A stretch of DNA of 64,000 nt, from contig CM043874.1 of NCBI GenBank assembly GCA_023846275.1, forward strand, positions 23,464,630 to 23,528,629. Direction: 5' to 3'. The position numbers and the translations under genes are program-made. Positions 36,321-47,965 of this stretch are shown one piece after another. Each line of letters opens with the position of its first letter. Position 1 is the first letter of the stretch. The notes below the pieces were generated by a model. The model saw only the letters and a program-made list of their open reading frames with translations, was not told where the DNA came from and searched no databases. The DNA is from Vanilla planifolia (taxonomy: Eukaryota; Streptophyta; Magnoliopsida; Asparagales; Orchidaceae).

Positions 36321-38600
36321 TATTTTTTACAAACTATGAATGTTGACAATGTCATGCATATGCAAACCCGTATTTCTAATGTTCATTAATGCTTATTTGT
36401 GATTAAACAAATGTTTACGAAAAGCATCCTTTAAGAGAATCTTGTATGTGTGAAGAATGTGTTTTAAAGCTTTTAACTCTTACACTCAAACCTCATCAAA
36501 TCCTGACATCTCAAGTCAAATGTTGTAGGTTTTACTTTTTAATGCCAAAACAATATAACTCATAAAGAACTTCTCTTAGTGCTACTCAAGCCTATGTTTC
36601 TAATGGTGCCAATTATATTTCACATGAAAACACTGTCGTTAAGTTCCTTGAGTCAAGTGATCAAGCTCTCCACAAGATTGAACTATTTGATCCTTAGATG
36701 TATAATCCAAAACTTTAAGAAACGATAGTAGTAAAATAACATAATAGTTTTGCTATCATTAAATAAATAGTAAAAAGACAAAGGGTACAACAATTATCAT
36801 TAATGAAAATAAATTCAACGTTTTCATACTCTAATTCCTCTTTTTATTCTTCTTAAAAGGTTTATATATATTTTAACTAATAGCTTTGTTTCCTAATCTT
36901 CTTACATTTATGGTAAACTTTAGTCTAAATCTAAAGATTATTTCTAATGGAACTCTCTATTGTCTAAGTTTTAGATGAAGAAAAATCAAACTTACTAATT
37001 TTCTTGGTTGATTGTATAGGTAATCATACGTATTGACATTTGAAATTCATAAGTATCAAAGATTGAAATCTCTCCATTAATTAATTCATGTAACTAGTAT
37101 CCTTATTAAGGATTGGCTTATGAACCTACAAAAATCTCAACAATTAGTAGAAATATTAAATTTTCTAAAAAATAAGAAATTTTATCAAAAAATTATGATT
37201 TTGTTATATTTGATTTGAAATTTATTTTCCATGGTTTTCTTTGTAAGAAATGTTTTCAAAACCATTTGGGAATGGCAAACGACAAATGTCACATACAAAA
37301 GCACTTTAATTTCTAGAGTGGGGAACCATAAAAAACAACTTAGGACATGAAATAAAAAGAATGGAATATAAGATGTTAAGCTAGCATAGAAAGGTCCATG
37401 AAGACATCTCAAAAATGTGTACCACCAAGGATATGAAAGATAAAAAGAACTAGCAACTTGTGAGCATGGGAAGACACAATAAATGGGAAAACACATATGT
37501 TGCAACAAAAATTATGCCTTGTTATTTCTTAATTTATATGTAATGTACAATTTGAATACCATAAGAGGTACAAAAAGAAATTTCATCATTGTAGTTATCA
37601 AAATAAGCCTAACTTATAATGTGGTAAAGCAAATATATAATATGTGAAGTATAATGCAAAGGCTAATAAGCTGCCAATACTATAACACAATACTACTTAA
37701 AATAATGTACTATACATAGAATATTATATAGAATACATTAGCAAACTATATAGTACATTGGACTTAAGATGGAAAAAATAAGAAAATCAAGTAAAAATTT
37801 GTAATACATTAATACATAATGTATTATATGCCAAGAGCAAAACAAACTATATCCATCTAAGGAGTAACCTAAGAAAATGTATGGTACATTTAAAATTATC
37901 ATACAATATTACCTTATGTAAATAGTTCAATACAACCTTATCAAATCATTTGTTAGGTAATATGAGGGTTGTAAAAGAGCATATAGTTTGTTAATGTAAG
38001 AAATTGTGCATTAAGAAGCATGGAGGATCACATGGTTCTTTGGGAAGAGAAAATCTATAGGATTGAGTGTACTCTATGTAAAGAGGATAATATTATATGA
38101 TAATTGGTGAAAACTCTATGATGATGAATAGTCCAAAATGGGAAAAAATGTTGAATGCATAGTACTATAAGTGGATAGTGCAATATGTTACATAAAAAAG
38201 AGGAGTTTTGGAAATAGCTTGTGAATGAGTACTTAACACAAAGTTGGTAGACAAGTGTAGAAATATATGATTTAATAATAGAGAATGTTTGGTGAAAGAT
38301 TTAATTCATGCACTTTATAATGCAACCATATTATTGCTAAAATTTTAAATCATGAAATGCATAATGATTGTATGGCACCAAGGAATCTTAATGTGCATGA
38401 GGAAAACTAGATACTTATAATAAAAAAAATTGTCACTACCCTAGGAGAAAGAGATCATAATGAAAGGGAAAGATCATCAATGATGAAATCAAGGAGGAAG
38501 ATACCTAATGATCATGAGAGAATCTCAAGGCCTAATTAAGCTTATGGATTGATAAAACAATTCTTAAGATTATGAACACTACATGTATGAGACAATGTGG
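36320..38600. other. Unassigned AT-rich DNA upstream of the gypsy gag
   Basis: This is where the 5' LTR and leader of the + strand gypsy element should lie, but no LTR copy matching its 3' side and no primer site could be read. The 107-codon minus frame at 37185-37508 has no motif. A 58-bp stretch at 37214-37272 (ttttccatggttttctttg...) resembles 51111-51170. Confidence 0.4.
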
Positions 38601-39310
38601 ATCTATTTCATGTGAATGATTATTTGTAAAATATAAAGATGCTATTTTATAACTTGGCTTATGAAGATCATAGAAGAGCAACTCTAGTAGTTTTGATACT
38701 AAATAGTACTATAAGACACTAGTGAAGAGAACAACAAAAAATACCTTTTGGAGAAAACAATTTTTAAAATATCATGGTAAGAGTTTCAACAAGTGAGAGT
38801 AAGAACAAAAAATTTTTGAATGGTACATTGCAAAATTTTCTAAGGAAAAAATGAGATATGACTCAATTAGATTGTTCGAAGGAACTTGGCAATAAATAAA
38901 AACTTTTAGACTTTCTTAAAGCTCATAAGGTATACTATATTGTTGATTATAGCATAGAAGTGTGCATGTTAACCTTTTAGGAAAGGATTTAGAGATGTTA
39001 TATGGAATTTGATGACCCAAATTGAGTTAGAGTTCCACAAAAAATTCATTTTAGTTACAAAAAGAACAAAATAGGGCCTTACTACAATAAAAACTAGAAG
39101 GGCAATTAATAATAGAAAACAATAAATTTCTCTTTACAAGAGAACAAACAAAGTTAAGAATATTTAAGATCAATCTTCAACGAATGTATTAAGGAAAGCT
39201 CATAAATGTTAAATATGTGGAAAATTTCATCACAATGAATATTAAAAGAAAGGAACTAAATGTTTTAAGTATAGGAATTTTGTTCAATATGCTGAGTGTC
39301 CACATGAGTA
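38600..39310 (+). pseudogene. Gypsy gag with zinc knuckles, broken
   Basis: The zinc-binding part at 39195-39306 reads KAHKC, stop, ICGKFHHNEY, and then KCFKYRNFVQYAECPH. This corresponds to the double knuckle C..CG..H.G.C...CF.CG..GH....CP of Del/Tekay gag, with several Cys changed to Tyr and the second His lost. The capsid region upstream (FGENNF, KISKEKMRYDS) is only faintly readable. Gag packages the element RNA. Confidence 0.7.
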
Positions 39311-39527
39311 AACAAAATTAGATGAATAAAAGAATGGAATAGAATCCTTATAAGGTGGAACCCCATCAATAGTAAACAAAAAGATTAATTTTAAAGGGAA
39401 GAGAAAAGGTTATACTCATTAAGAAAAAATAGCTCACTGTGAATCTATCCATTCAATTAGAATGAAACTCCATTGTCTCCAAATGTCATCATAGTACTTT
39501 AAAATTTCTTAATAAGAATGTGATGTG

Positions 39528-39770
39528 ATGGCTTCATTGGATCATGGAGCATCACATTCATTTATTTTTTTTTGAAAAAATCTACTAAGCATTATAAAAG
39601 TCGATGGAAACCTATTCAAACCCAAACTGATATTAATCATTATCACAAACTTTGACTTAATCTTGGGAATTTGTTGGTTAATAAACCAAGTTACTATTGA
39701 TTTTTGGGGAAAAAAGGTAAGTATTCAGCTAAAAATGAATCAAAGCTAGTCTATTTCAACATCAAAAGAA
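39528..39770 (+). pseudogene. Gypsy aspartic protease, active site DHG
   Basis: MASLDHGASHSFIFF matches the ALFDSGASHSFIS active-site region of plant gypsy proteases, with Asp-Ser-Gly changed to Asp-His-Gly. Downstream, DLILGICW and INQVTIDFWGKKVSI match DVILGMDWL...ID...K.V.F. The protease normally cleaves the polyprotein. Two stops interrupt it. Confidence 0.8.
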
Positions 39771-39879
39771 AATAGCACTTATATCTACAATAAATGCAAA
39801 AACAATGCATAAAGGATGTGAGCGTTTCATTATTTTCATACAAGGTGCAACTCAAAGAATCACAATTTAATGATGTAAT

Positions 39880-40640
39880 AATTGTGTGAAAATAGCTAGA
39901 GGTTATCTAGAAGATTTTTCAAAGTTACCACCAAACTTGGAGATCAAATTTGGCATTGAATTAATGCTTGGAATAGAAATAATATCTAAGGCACCTAACA
40001 AGATAGGACCAAGACAATTACAAGACATAAACAGTCAAATACAAGAACATTTAAATAAAAGGTTGGTTAGATTGAGTGTTTATGGGAAGCACCAATACTC
40101 CTTAAAAAGAAGAAGGAAGTAGACTACGAAGAAATAAAAGAACCACAATAAATAATATACATCCATTATGTTGAATAAATGTATTCTAAAAAATCAAATT
40201 GAGATCAAAACATCACTAATTGAAAATCTTGGAAAAAGGAAAACCAAAAGATAGATTTCTTAACTAGATGTAAACAATATGTATTTTTAGTGCTCCAATA
40301 TGGATTAAACAATGGACAAATTTCTTTCATGGACACCATGAATACTCAAGAAATATGACATTTTTATTGTAGTTTTTATCAATGACACTAATATATTGAA
40401 GAAGAGAATATAAGCAAATAGAACATTTGGAGGAGATAGTGCTACAAAGATTTCAAGACCATCAATTATATGTACATTCTCCAAGAATAGCATTTGGTTA
40501 AAGAGAAATCTTGTTCTTGGGATATGTCATTTGTGTTAATGGCATGTTGATAGATATACAAAAGTGTCAATAGTAATGGATTAGCCTAGGCCTACAAATT
40601 CATAGAAGTTAAACATTTCTTTGTATTAGCTAGACATTAC
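39880..40640 (+). pseudogene. Gypsy reverse transcriptase, active site FIND
   Basis: A 78-codon open piece starts the domain: FSKLPPNLEIKFGIELMLG (usually LP...E..F.IDL.PG...I), APNKIGPRQLQDINSQIQEH and LNKRLVRLSVY (usually L.KGFIRPS.SPWGAP). After frame shifts, VVFINDTNILKK stands for VVFIDDILVYSK, so the first catalytic Asp is Asn, in a CA context that would have been CG. FLGYVICVNGMLIDIQKC (usually FLGHVIS..GI.VDP.K) ends the connection. Confidence 0.85.
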
Positions 40641-40739
40641 CATAAAAATTTTGTCAAATTCTTGAACCATTGATAAGTCTAACATAGAAGAAAATTTCAT
40701 TTAATTTGGATAAAAAAAGTGTAGATAGTTTCAAACTTC

Positions 40740-41200
40740 TAAAGAAGAAATTGACAGCTACACCAGTAATTGCTTTACTTGTAACTCATGAAGAATTCCA
40801 AGTCTATATTCATGCATCATTTTAAGAAATTGGAGTTCAGTTAATGCAAAGTGGAAAGTTCATAGACTATGCAACAAAAAAATTTTGAATGAACAAAAAT
40901 AATTATCCCATGCATGACTTGGGGATAGTACCTATTGTTTTTACCTTAAAAATTTGGAGGCACTACTTATTTGATGTGAAGGCTCAATTTTATTTAGGTC
41001 ATCAATGCTTAACATAAATCTTCACCTAGAAGGAGCTCAACAAAAACAAAGACATTGATTGAAATTAATCAAAGATTATGATATAAGAGTTGTATATTAT
41101 CCAAGAAAAATTAATATGGTGGTGGATGCATTAAGGAAAAAAAGCATATTTAAGGAATTTCAATCTTATTTTAGAAGAAGCACATCTATGGATTACATGC
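40740..41200 (+). pseudogene. Gypsy RNase H domain
   Basis: LTATPVIALLVTHEEFQVYI starts the domain (usually LT.APVLALP.....F.VYTDAS). The expected Asp of YTDAS is His here (YIHAS). It continues with QLMQSGKFIDYATKKF, NNYPMHDLG, FTLKIWRHYLFDVKAQ (usually F.LK.WRHYLYG....I.TDH), and a 61-codon open piece LIKDYDIRVVYYPRKINMVV with DALRKK (usually LKDYD..I.YHPGKANVVADALSRK). Three stops interrupt it. Confidence 0.85.
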
Positions 41201-41429
41201 TACAACTCAATGCAATATTGACTAATGATAAGGAAAACCTCTAAGAAGTTACAATATTAACAAAATGTCTACAAGATTTAAAATAATTCCAAGAAAAAGA
41301 AAGGAAGTTCAAAAGATCAAAGCCAAACCAATAGTAGGCCAGGGATTAGATTTCTATCTAAATTATGAGAATAGAATGGTTTATTTAAAAGATTAAGTAT
41401 TCCTAAGTAGAAAGAAATATGAAAACAAC

Positions 41430-42470
41430 TACTAAATGAAACACATGAAGTGAGATGCTTAGAGCATTGGGGTATCACAAAAATGTGTCAAGATATGAAA
41501 GGAAGATTTTTATGGCCAAGAATGAAAAGAGATATATAAGAATTTGTGAGAAAGTGCTTAGCTTGTCAAAAAATCAAAGAAGAGCACTAAAAACGTAATG
41601 AACATTAAAACCTCTTTATATAGCAATGAGGAATTTGGAAGAAATTTTCATGAATTTCATTATTGGTCATGTTAGGATTGATCATGAAAAGAATGTCACA
41701 TGGGCAATAAAGAATAGATTAATAAAAGCATTACATTTATATTGATTAAATAATGAGAATACAATGAGCAACAAAGACAATAATGTTCATCCAAGATTTC
41801 AAATTCACTTCATAATTTTGCAGGAAAATGTAAGAGACAATCCATATCCAATTTAGATTTAGCATAATGTTTCATGCATAATCAAATAAAAACAACAATC
41901 AAAACATTAAAAGATATGAACTAGACTTCAATGAATGGGATTTACATCTACCAATAATTGAGTTTGCCTACAAAAAGGTTATGAATCAAGCATTGATATA
42001 GTACCATTTGAAGCATTATATCAAAGGAAGTTCTGATCACCAATATTTTCGTATGATAAACTTGAAAAGACATTAATTGGTCTAGAAATCTTTGCAAAAA
42101 CAACTAAAAACGTGAAGTTAAATAGAGACAAGATACCAAAGGAAAGAGATGGTAAGAAGTATTATAACTCAAAACTTTGAAAAGTAGAATTTCAAGAGGT
42201 AGATCAAGTTTTCATTAAAGTGAGTCCTATTAAAAGAGTTACTAGATGTGTCTAAGGTAGGTAGCTTAAACAAAAAGTACATCATTCCTTTCATAATTTT
42301 GAAAATAATAGGTGAAATAGCATTCAAAGTGGCATTGCTAATGAACTTATATGGTATTCTTAACATATTCAACATCTTTTCACTAAGGAAAAACATGACA
42401 AATCTATTACATATAGTTCTCTTAGATTCAAGTATACTAAGGCTACAACTATACTTAATAGATGAATAAA
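41430..42470 (+). pseudogene. Gypsy integrase with C-terminal module
   Basis: The zinc-finger part reads CLEHWGITKMCQDMKG, FLWPRMKRDI and FVRKCLACQKIKEEH, keeping the paired Cys of CL.CQ..K.EHQ. The DDE core is barely readable. The distal part is clear: IVPFEALYQRKF.SPI (usually MAPFEALYGR.C.SP), LEKTLIGLEIFAKTTKNVKL, KKYYNSK and VDQVFIKVSPIKRVTRC (usually GD.VFLKVSP..GV.RFG). Integrase inserts the DNA copy into the genome. Confidence 0.8.
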
Positions 42471-42668
42471 AACCATTAAAGATATTGCCAATGAAAATTA
42501 AGAGACTAAGGAACAAGGAAATCCCAATAATAAAAGTCCTATGAATAAATCAATTGGAATGAGAAGCTACGTGGGATCTAGAAGTTGAAATTACAAAGAG
42601 CACTAGTACATATTCAAAATTTCTAGAATGAAATTCTTACAAGAAAAGAGGATTTATAACACCTTAGT
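42471..42668 (+). pseudogene. Chromodomain-like C-terminal tail
   Basis: KIKRLRNKEIPIIKVL then INQLE, stop, EATWDLEVEITKST matches the tail of Del/Tekay integrases (LR.K.IPLVKV.W.NH..EEATWE.E..M...YP). It ends KKRGFIT and a stop at about 42667. In active chromoviruses the tail guides integration to heterochromatin. Confidence 0.7.
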
Positions 42669-42772
42669 TTACAAATATTTATTTTTATTTTTATTATTTA
42701 TATGTTTAAAGATCTTATAAACATTTTTAAACTTTTATAGATTTTTCCAAAACTTATAAACCTAAAAAAGGA

Positions 42773-43070
42773 TGTATGACAACTCAAAGGAAGGACATTA
42801 ATTGCGAAATAAATTGCATAAATTATTTCAACTCTAATGACACAAAGTTTGTGAAAATTACAACTTTCTAAGTGACAAAGTAAAAGATTAGAGATTAATA
42901 AGAATTAATTTATGAGCTAAAAAATTCTAATAATTATTAAAAATACTTAATGGACTAAAAAATTACAAAATATTATGAAGATAGAACTAAAAAATATCCT
43001 AAATAAAATTTCATTGGAAAAGGATTAGTCTACGATCATGAAATTAGAAGTAAAATGATTTTAGCAAAAC
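42773..43070 (+). mobile_element. Start of the gypsy 3' LTR, interrupted
   Basis: The sequence TGTATGACAACTC follows the purine run AAAAAAGGA directly, as an LTR follows its polypurine tract, about 105 bp after the polyprotein stop. After roughly 300 bp the text changes and continues as an LTR of the TGTCAC family. I read this as a second LTR inserted into, or recombined with, the first. The exact breakpoint is not resolved. Confidence 0.45.
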
Positions 43071-46000
43071 CCAGCTTTAAGAACCTTTTTTTTTTCAAAT
43101 TCTTAAATGCAACTAACCAATGCCTTAATCAATGTAATTGACTATCCACCCTTCTCTCCCCACACTTGACATTCATATTAGGAGTTGTGATCTCCAAATT
43201 TGAACATCAGTCTTGTAGGGTGCTACCCAAAATGGTCCATTTTCTTTACCATCTAGACATATATTTGATACTCAATTGATTCACCCTAGGCTAAGATAAT
43301 CTACCAATACTATATCAGAGCATCCTATAAATCTATCATCCAAACATGATATGCCAAAGGAATAACAAAGCTTAGAAACAATCCACAAGTCCACAAATCT
43401 AGCATATAAAATAATATAAAAAGGCTAATATCCAAGTCCATAGTAAAAAATCCAATATATCCTAAGTTCATCAAGGTACATTATCAAAGTCACAAAATGA
43501 TAAACATTACTACCACAAAAATCAAATTTCTGAAACAAAAATATGAAAACTACTAAAAGTACTACTAAGGGTACCCCATAACTGTAACTCCTATGCAAGC
43601 TCCTATCTCATTGAACTTACATAAAAAATTAAAGAGAGTGGGCTAGAGCTTAATAAGAAATCCTACAATCATATAGTAAAAATAACATGTAATAATAAGG
43701 TATTATATAACAAATTTATAAAATAGTAATAATTAATATGATGATCAAGTACAACATAGATGTATGCCCTATCAGTAAACTAATTTAATACATAAGAACT
43801 ATATACTTGAATGGCCATATCACTAAACTAACTTAACTCTAAGTACTTTATTTGATATACATTCATACTTCTCAAATCTCTATCATATCATTATCTTAAT
43901 CTTGAATATAGCCAATTGGATGACAAATGTCTCACCTAATGACCTAGAGCTCATGCCAACCTAACCACAAAATCAAACAGTAAGTACTCTTCCACTAAAT
44001 ATTTTAATAAGTCTACTATCTCCCATGGGTCTAGAGTTGATCAGTGTTACGTAATTGCAACATACAAAATCTAGCAGGAGTGAGGAACTGGGATTTGGGA
44101 TCCAATATATCACAATCCTTATCTTTATTAAGCTCATCTTTTTTAACATATCAATCATTATTCCAAAGTGCTAACACAACTTATTTGTGTCACCAATAAT
44201 TATTTTTGGAACCCTAAGGTTTCTTTTATACCCTAATCCAATTATTTAAAGAACTTAAACATATTTTGAGGTTGCACTTAAAGCTAGTTTTTACTTTTAG
44301 CCTTTGCCTAACTTTTATCTAAGATCCTTACTAAGATTTTTTCACTTATTTAGACTCTCCCTTAAGCTCCCACTCAAGTTCATATCTTTATCTTTACCCA
44401 TAAAAACATTTTTAATTAATCTTATAAATCTAGGTTCCTAAGAGTTTCAATAGTGATTTTAATGTCCTATAGGAAACTTGAGCTATTATACTCATTTCAT
44501 AAGTCTCATAAGTCACATAATCTCCTAAAATACCATATAGGGTGTGAATTGATGCCTATGACACTAAATAGGGGTACTCAATATCCTACCCAGCAAACCA
44601 AGCCAAACTTAAGGTTTAACTAACTCCATAGAAGCAATTAGCCCTTGGCCAAGTTTAGCATCTCTATAGTCCATGACTAAGCTCTCTAGATCAACCAACC
44701 CTTCTCTAATGTTTACTCAAGAGCCACACATTCCTAAGAACTTAACCATAGCTTGAACAAGACTCAACAAGTGCTTACTCTCTCAGTCCAACCTTAAATA
44801 CAATTTTTTGGCCATAATTCCTTAACCTACCCATGACCTTATCTTCCTAAGGCCATAATCCATTAACTATCATCTTCCCTTTCATTCTTTACATCATAAG
44901 GTTTCGTACCTTAGACCTCTATTTTTAGGGATATTTGTAACCTTAACAAAGTTTACATTCTAAACCTAAAGTTACATTCAAATTCTAAGCATAAAAATCT
45001 CTAATAAAGAATTCATTGTACAAACTATAGGAATTATTAAAATCCTAACTATTTTAGCCCTAACCTAAAGTTTATCATATCTAATGGTCAATCATAAATT
45101 TTCACTTCTAATACCTTCCTTGACCAAACCCACATTCTTTTGCCAGGCCTTCAAGAGACCATCACTCAACCTCAACCATCCTTTGAGTTCAAACTTGAGA
45201 TTCTCAAGACACTCTATAAGAACTCTTGGGGCTCTGGTTTCATAAAAAGCCATCTAAGGTCCTTTCCAAGATCACTTAGTGCATCTAAAGACAACAAGCC
45301 TTGTTTAAGTACAAAAGATTAATCTTAGTTCATTTAAGAAGTAGCTCTTACTTAAACCCAAGATTTACTCAAGAATTACCACATCGACTAAGTCCTAATA
45401 TTCCTCTAAGAACAACAATTCATTTCCAAGCCTAACTAGAGCTAACTTTGCCTTCTTTTGAACTTTGCTTCATCATCTACTAAAATCTATTTTCTTATAT
45501 CAAGTGTATACAATCTAGAATGCCATTCACAATGTTAGATTTATTCAACTCCTTAACTTTAGCAAGTATACGTTTCCTAAATGAATCCTTCATGTTTAAT
45601 GATACATAACAAGATCATCATCTTTAATTCCAAATGAAATATAGCCAAGACAATGATCTTTTACTCCATGCATGAATAGTTGAAAACATCCTCTATCAAC
45701 ACTAAATCATACATGGTCCAACATCACCATTCATTCATAGATAACACATGACATTTAGGATCATGCTACTAAGATTAATCTAATCTAACTTCATCCATAA
45801 GAGCATCTAGCCAACATCAAACCTTTATTAATGCTCACTCAAGAGCCATCCATAGTGTTAAAACAACTAAGGGATTTACCAAATATTTGACTTTCATTGC
45901 AAACATAACTAGTCCTTAAACTTAATCAACTTAACCAAAACCCATGCAATTCTTATAAGCCTAGCAATGTCCTCTACTAAATTAAGCTTCTTCATGGTCT

Positions 46001-47700
46001 TAAACCATTCCCTTCAAATTTCCTCATTAAGAAACTAACAATTATTTCTCACTTTATAAGTCATTTATGTTCATCCAAAGTTTATGTTGAGTCTCCCATG
46101 GCTTAACTAGGCCATGTTGCTAGCTACATGGGCAAAACTAAGGCAAGAAGGTTCTTGACCACAATATGTCCTTAAGGTTTAACTAAGTTTCAAGATACTA
46201 CCCCATTGATCATCACTTATACTAGGATGAATTCAAACAAGAGTTTGTTCTCAACTTCCTTATAATGATTTAATGTGTGTAATTAGTGATTCTTAACAAG
46301 TCATAGCTCAACTTAAAGTTAATCATGTCCAAGCCAATAAAAGGTTTATAAGAATATAAATCTTTAAAGAAAAGCCTAGTGAAGTCATCAAACAAAAAAC
46401 TTTTACATAGATTAATGTCCTTGCAAAATTTCAAACAAAATAGAGTTTGCTTCTAATGAATTTCATTTTGTAGAATTTTCATAACAAAAGTTACAAAGAT
46501 GATGGTCCATTTATATCATAAACTTGATTCTTGATTTCATGCATTAATAATAATAACTAATCCATTAAATTACATGAAAAAATTAAATTACAAATCCTTC
46601 ATTCTTTTGAAAGGAATCGAGCTAACATAAAACATAATATTTGCATATGAAATCATGATTCAATAAGAAATTTTAAAACTATCATGCATTCAACAACAAA
46701 CACATAACATTTAGCTCTTTGTTGTGAAAGGTGATTTACATTAACTAATATAACAATATAGTTTATCATAAATTACTCTAGATTCATATTTAATCATGAT
46801 AAGAAACCATCGAGGTCATATTAACATATCTTGGTTATAGCCATGATATTAGCTTCCACACATCTAAATTCATTCCACATGTAGGAACATGAATATCTTA
46901 TCATAAGCATGCTTTTATTATCATTATATCCCTATTCTAACATTAGTTCTCTCTTGATTAGTCAAATGAAGGAACCTAAGCATAAAAACTAATAAACATG
47001 GCCATACGAAAATTCACATACAAGTTTATCAATGTCCTTGACTTTAACCTAGCCTATATCTAAATTTAAATATATGATCTTGAAGCTCATCTGATCTCTT
47101 AACCCTTGTAGAGTACAGCATTAATGTTTGGCTTCTCTAATTTAAACTCTTGAGATCATACTCATGCAATCACCCAAATATACTTGCACAACCAAAGCTC
47201 ACTTTAATTGTCTATTTAGATGTACATCTTAATTATCTTTCTAGTTTGATCATATTATATAATTAACCAATTTTATATTGTATGATATTTATAACTAAGC
47301 TTTGAAATAGGTTTCTTTGCTTATTGATCTTACAATCTTCTACCAATTTAGCATATTATCCATATAGTAGTATTGTATTATAGTCATCACCATACTATAT
47401 TATCATTCATCAATTAAATTTATAAGTATTTAATTAATTAAATTTATTGGTATTTAATTAATAAAATAAAAAAATACATATCTTGGTTAACCAAAAGAGA
47501 TGTGAAACAATTTTTAAAAAATATTAAATAATGTTTATAAGGATTTTTAAGTTTGAAAAATTACAAAAAAATATTAAATTCCACTAAATATTTGAACATT
47601 TGCTATTCATACAAAATTGAGGAATGAGATTTTGGAGGTCAAATTGATCAAAAAATGGAATAAATATCAAATTCCTTAAGACATGATTTAAAGAATAATT
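43070..47700 (+). mobile_element. LTR copy B of the TGTCAC family
   Basis: Blocks in the same order as copies A and C: ttcttaaatgcaactaacc (43110) against cttctagatgcgac in A, ccacccttctctccccacacttg (43150-43170), gtgggctagagcttaataag (43637), and accctaaggtttcttttata (44211). The stretch tcaatatcctaccc...aggtttaactaac, at 44580-44625, matches 49590-49635. It is the longest copy, and its right part (45-47 kb) matches copy A only loosely. No coding relic. The left end is blurred by the neighbouring LTR. Confidence 0.5.
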
Positions 47701-47965
47701 AAATTTCTAAAATTTTAATTTTCTTTAGTGCATGATGATGGCATCTCACCTAATGGTGACTCGAATCAATGAAAAATATTGAGATTCCAAGTGTGGAGAA
47801 GATAGGAAAGAATCCATTAGGATTCCTCCAAGAGATCTAATCGTTTGTAAGGAATGTAGAGTTGGGAATATAATTTATTATGTATGCGTATGTAAAGGGA
47901 TGCTCATAAATGGTTTGGGATTTTAGGAGCATCTAAGAAATCAATAGAACTAAGAGCTGGAGGAG

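Larger units (their letters stand above)
38600..42772 (+). mobile_element. Ty3/gypsy retrotransposon relic, Del/Tekay-like
   Basis: All polyprotein parts can be read in the gypsy order on the + strand: gag with zinc knuckle, aspartic protease, reverse transcriptase, RNase H, integrase and a C-terminal chromodomain-like tail. The integrase tail segment (VFIKVSPIKRVTRC) and the tail block (LRNKEIPIIKVL, EATWDLEVEI) are typical of the Del/Tekay chromoviruses. The coding region ends at a stop near 42667, followed by a purine run AAAAAAGGA and the 3' LTR. No 5' LTR was recognised. Stops and frame shifts are frequent and the copy is inactive. Confidence 0.85.

Noticed and set aside
37185..37508. 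Minus-strand 107-codon frame with many Phe/Leu and Cys residues.
   Set aside because: It results from A-rich + strand text; no domain and no neighbours supporting a gene.
42248..42469. + strand 73-codon frame starting MSKVGSLNKKY, and the overlapping minus frame 42169-42516.
   Set aside because: Both overlap the integrase C-terminal module and are explained by it; neither is a separate gene.
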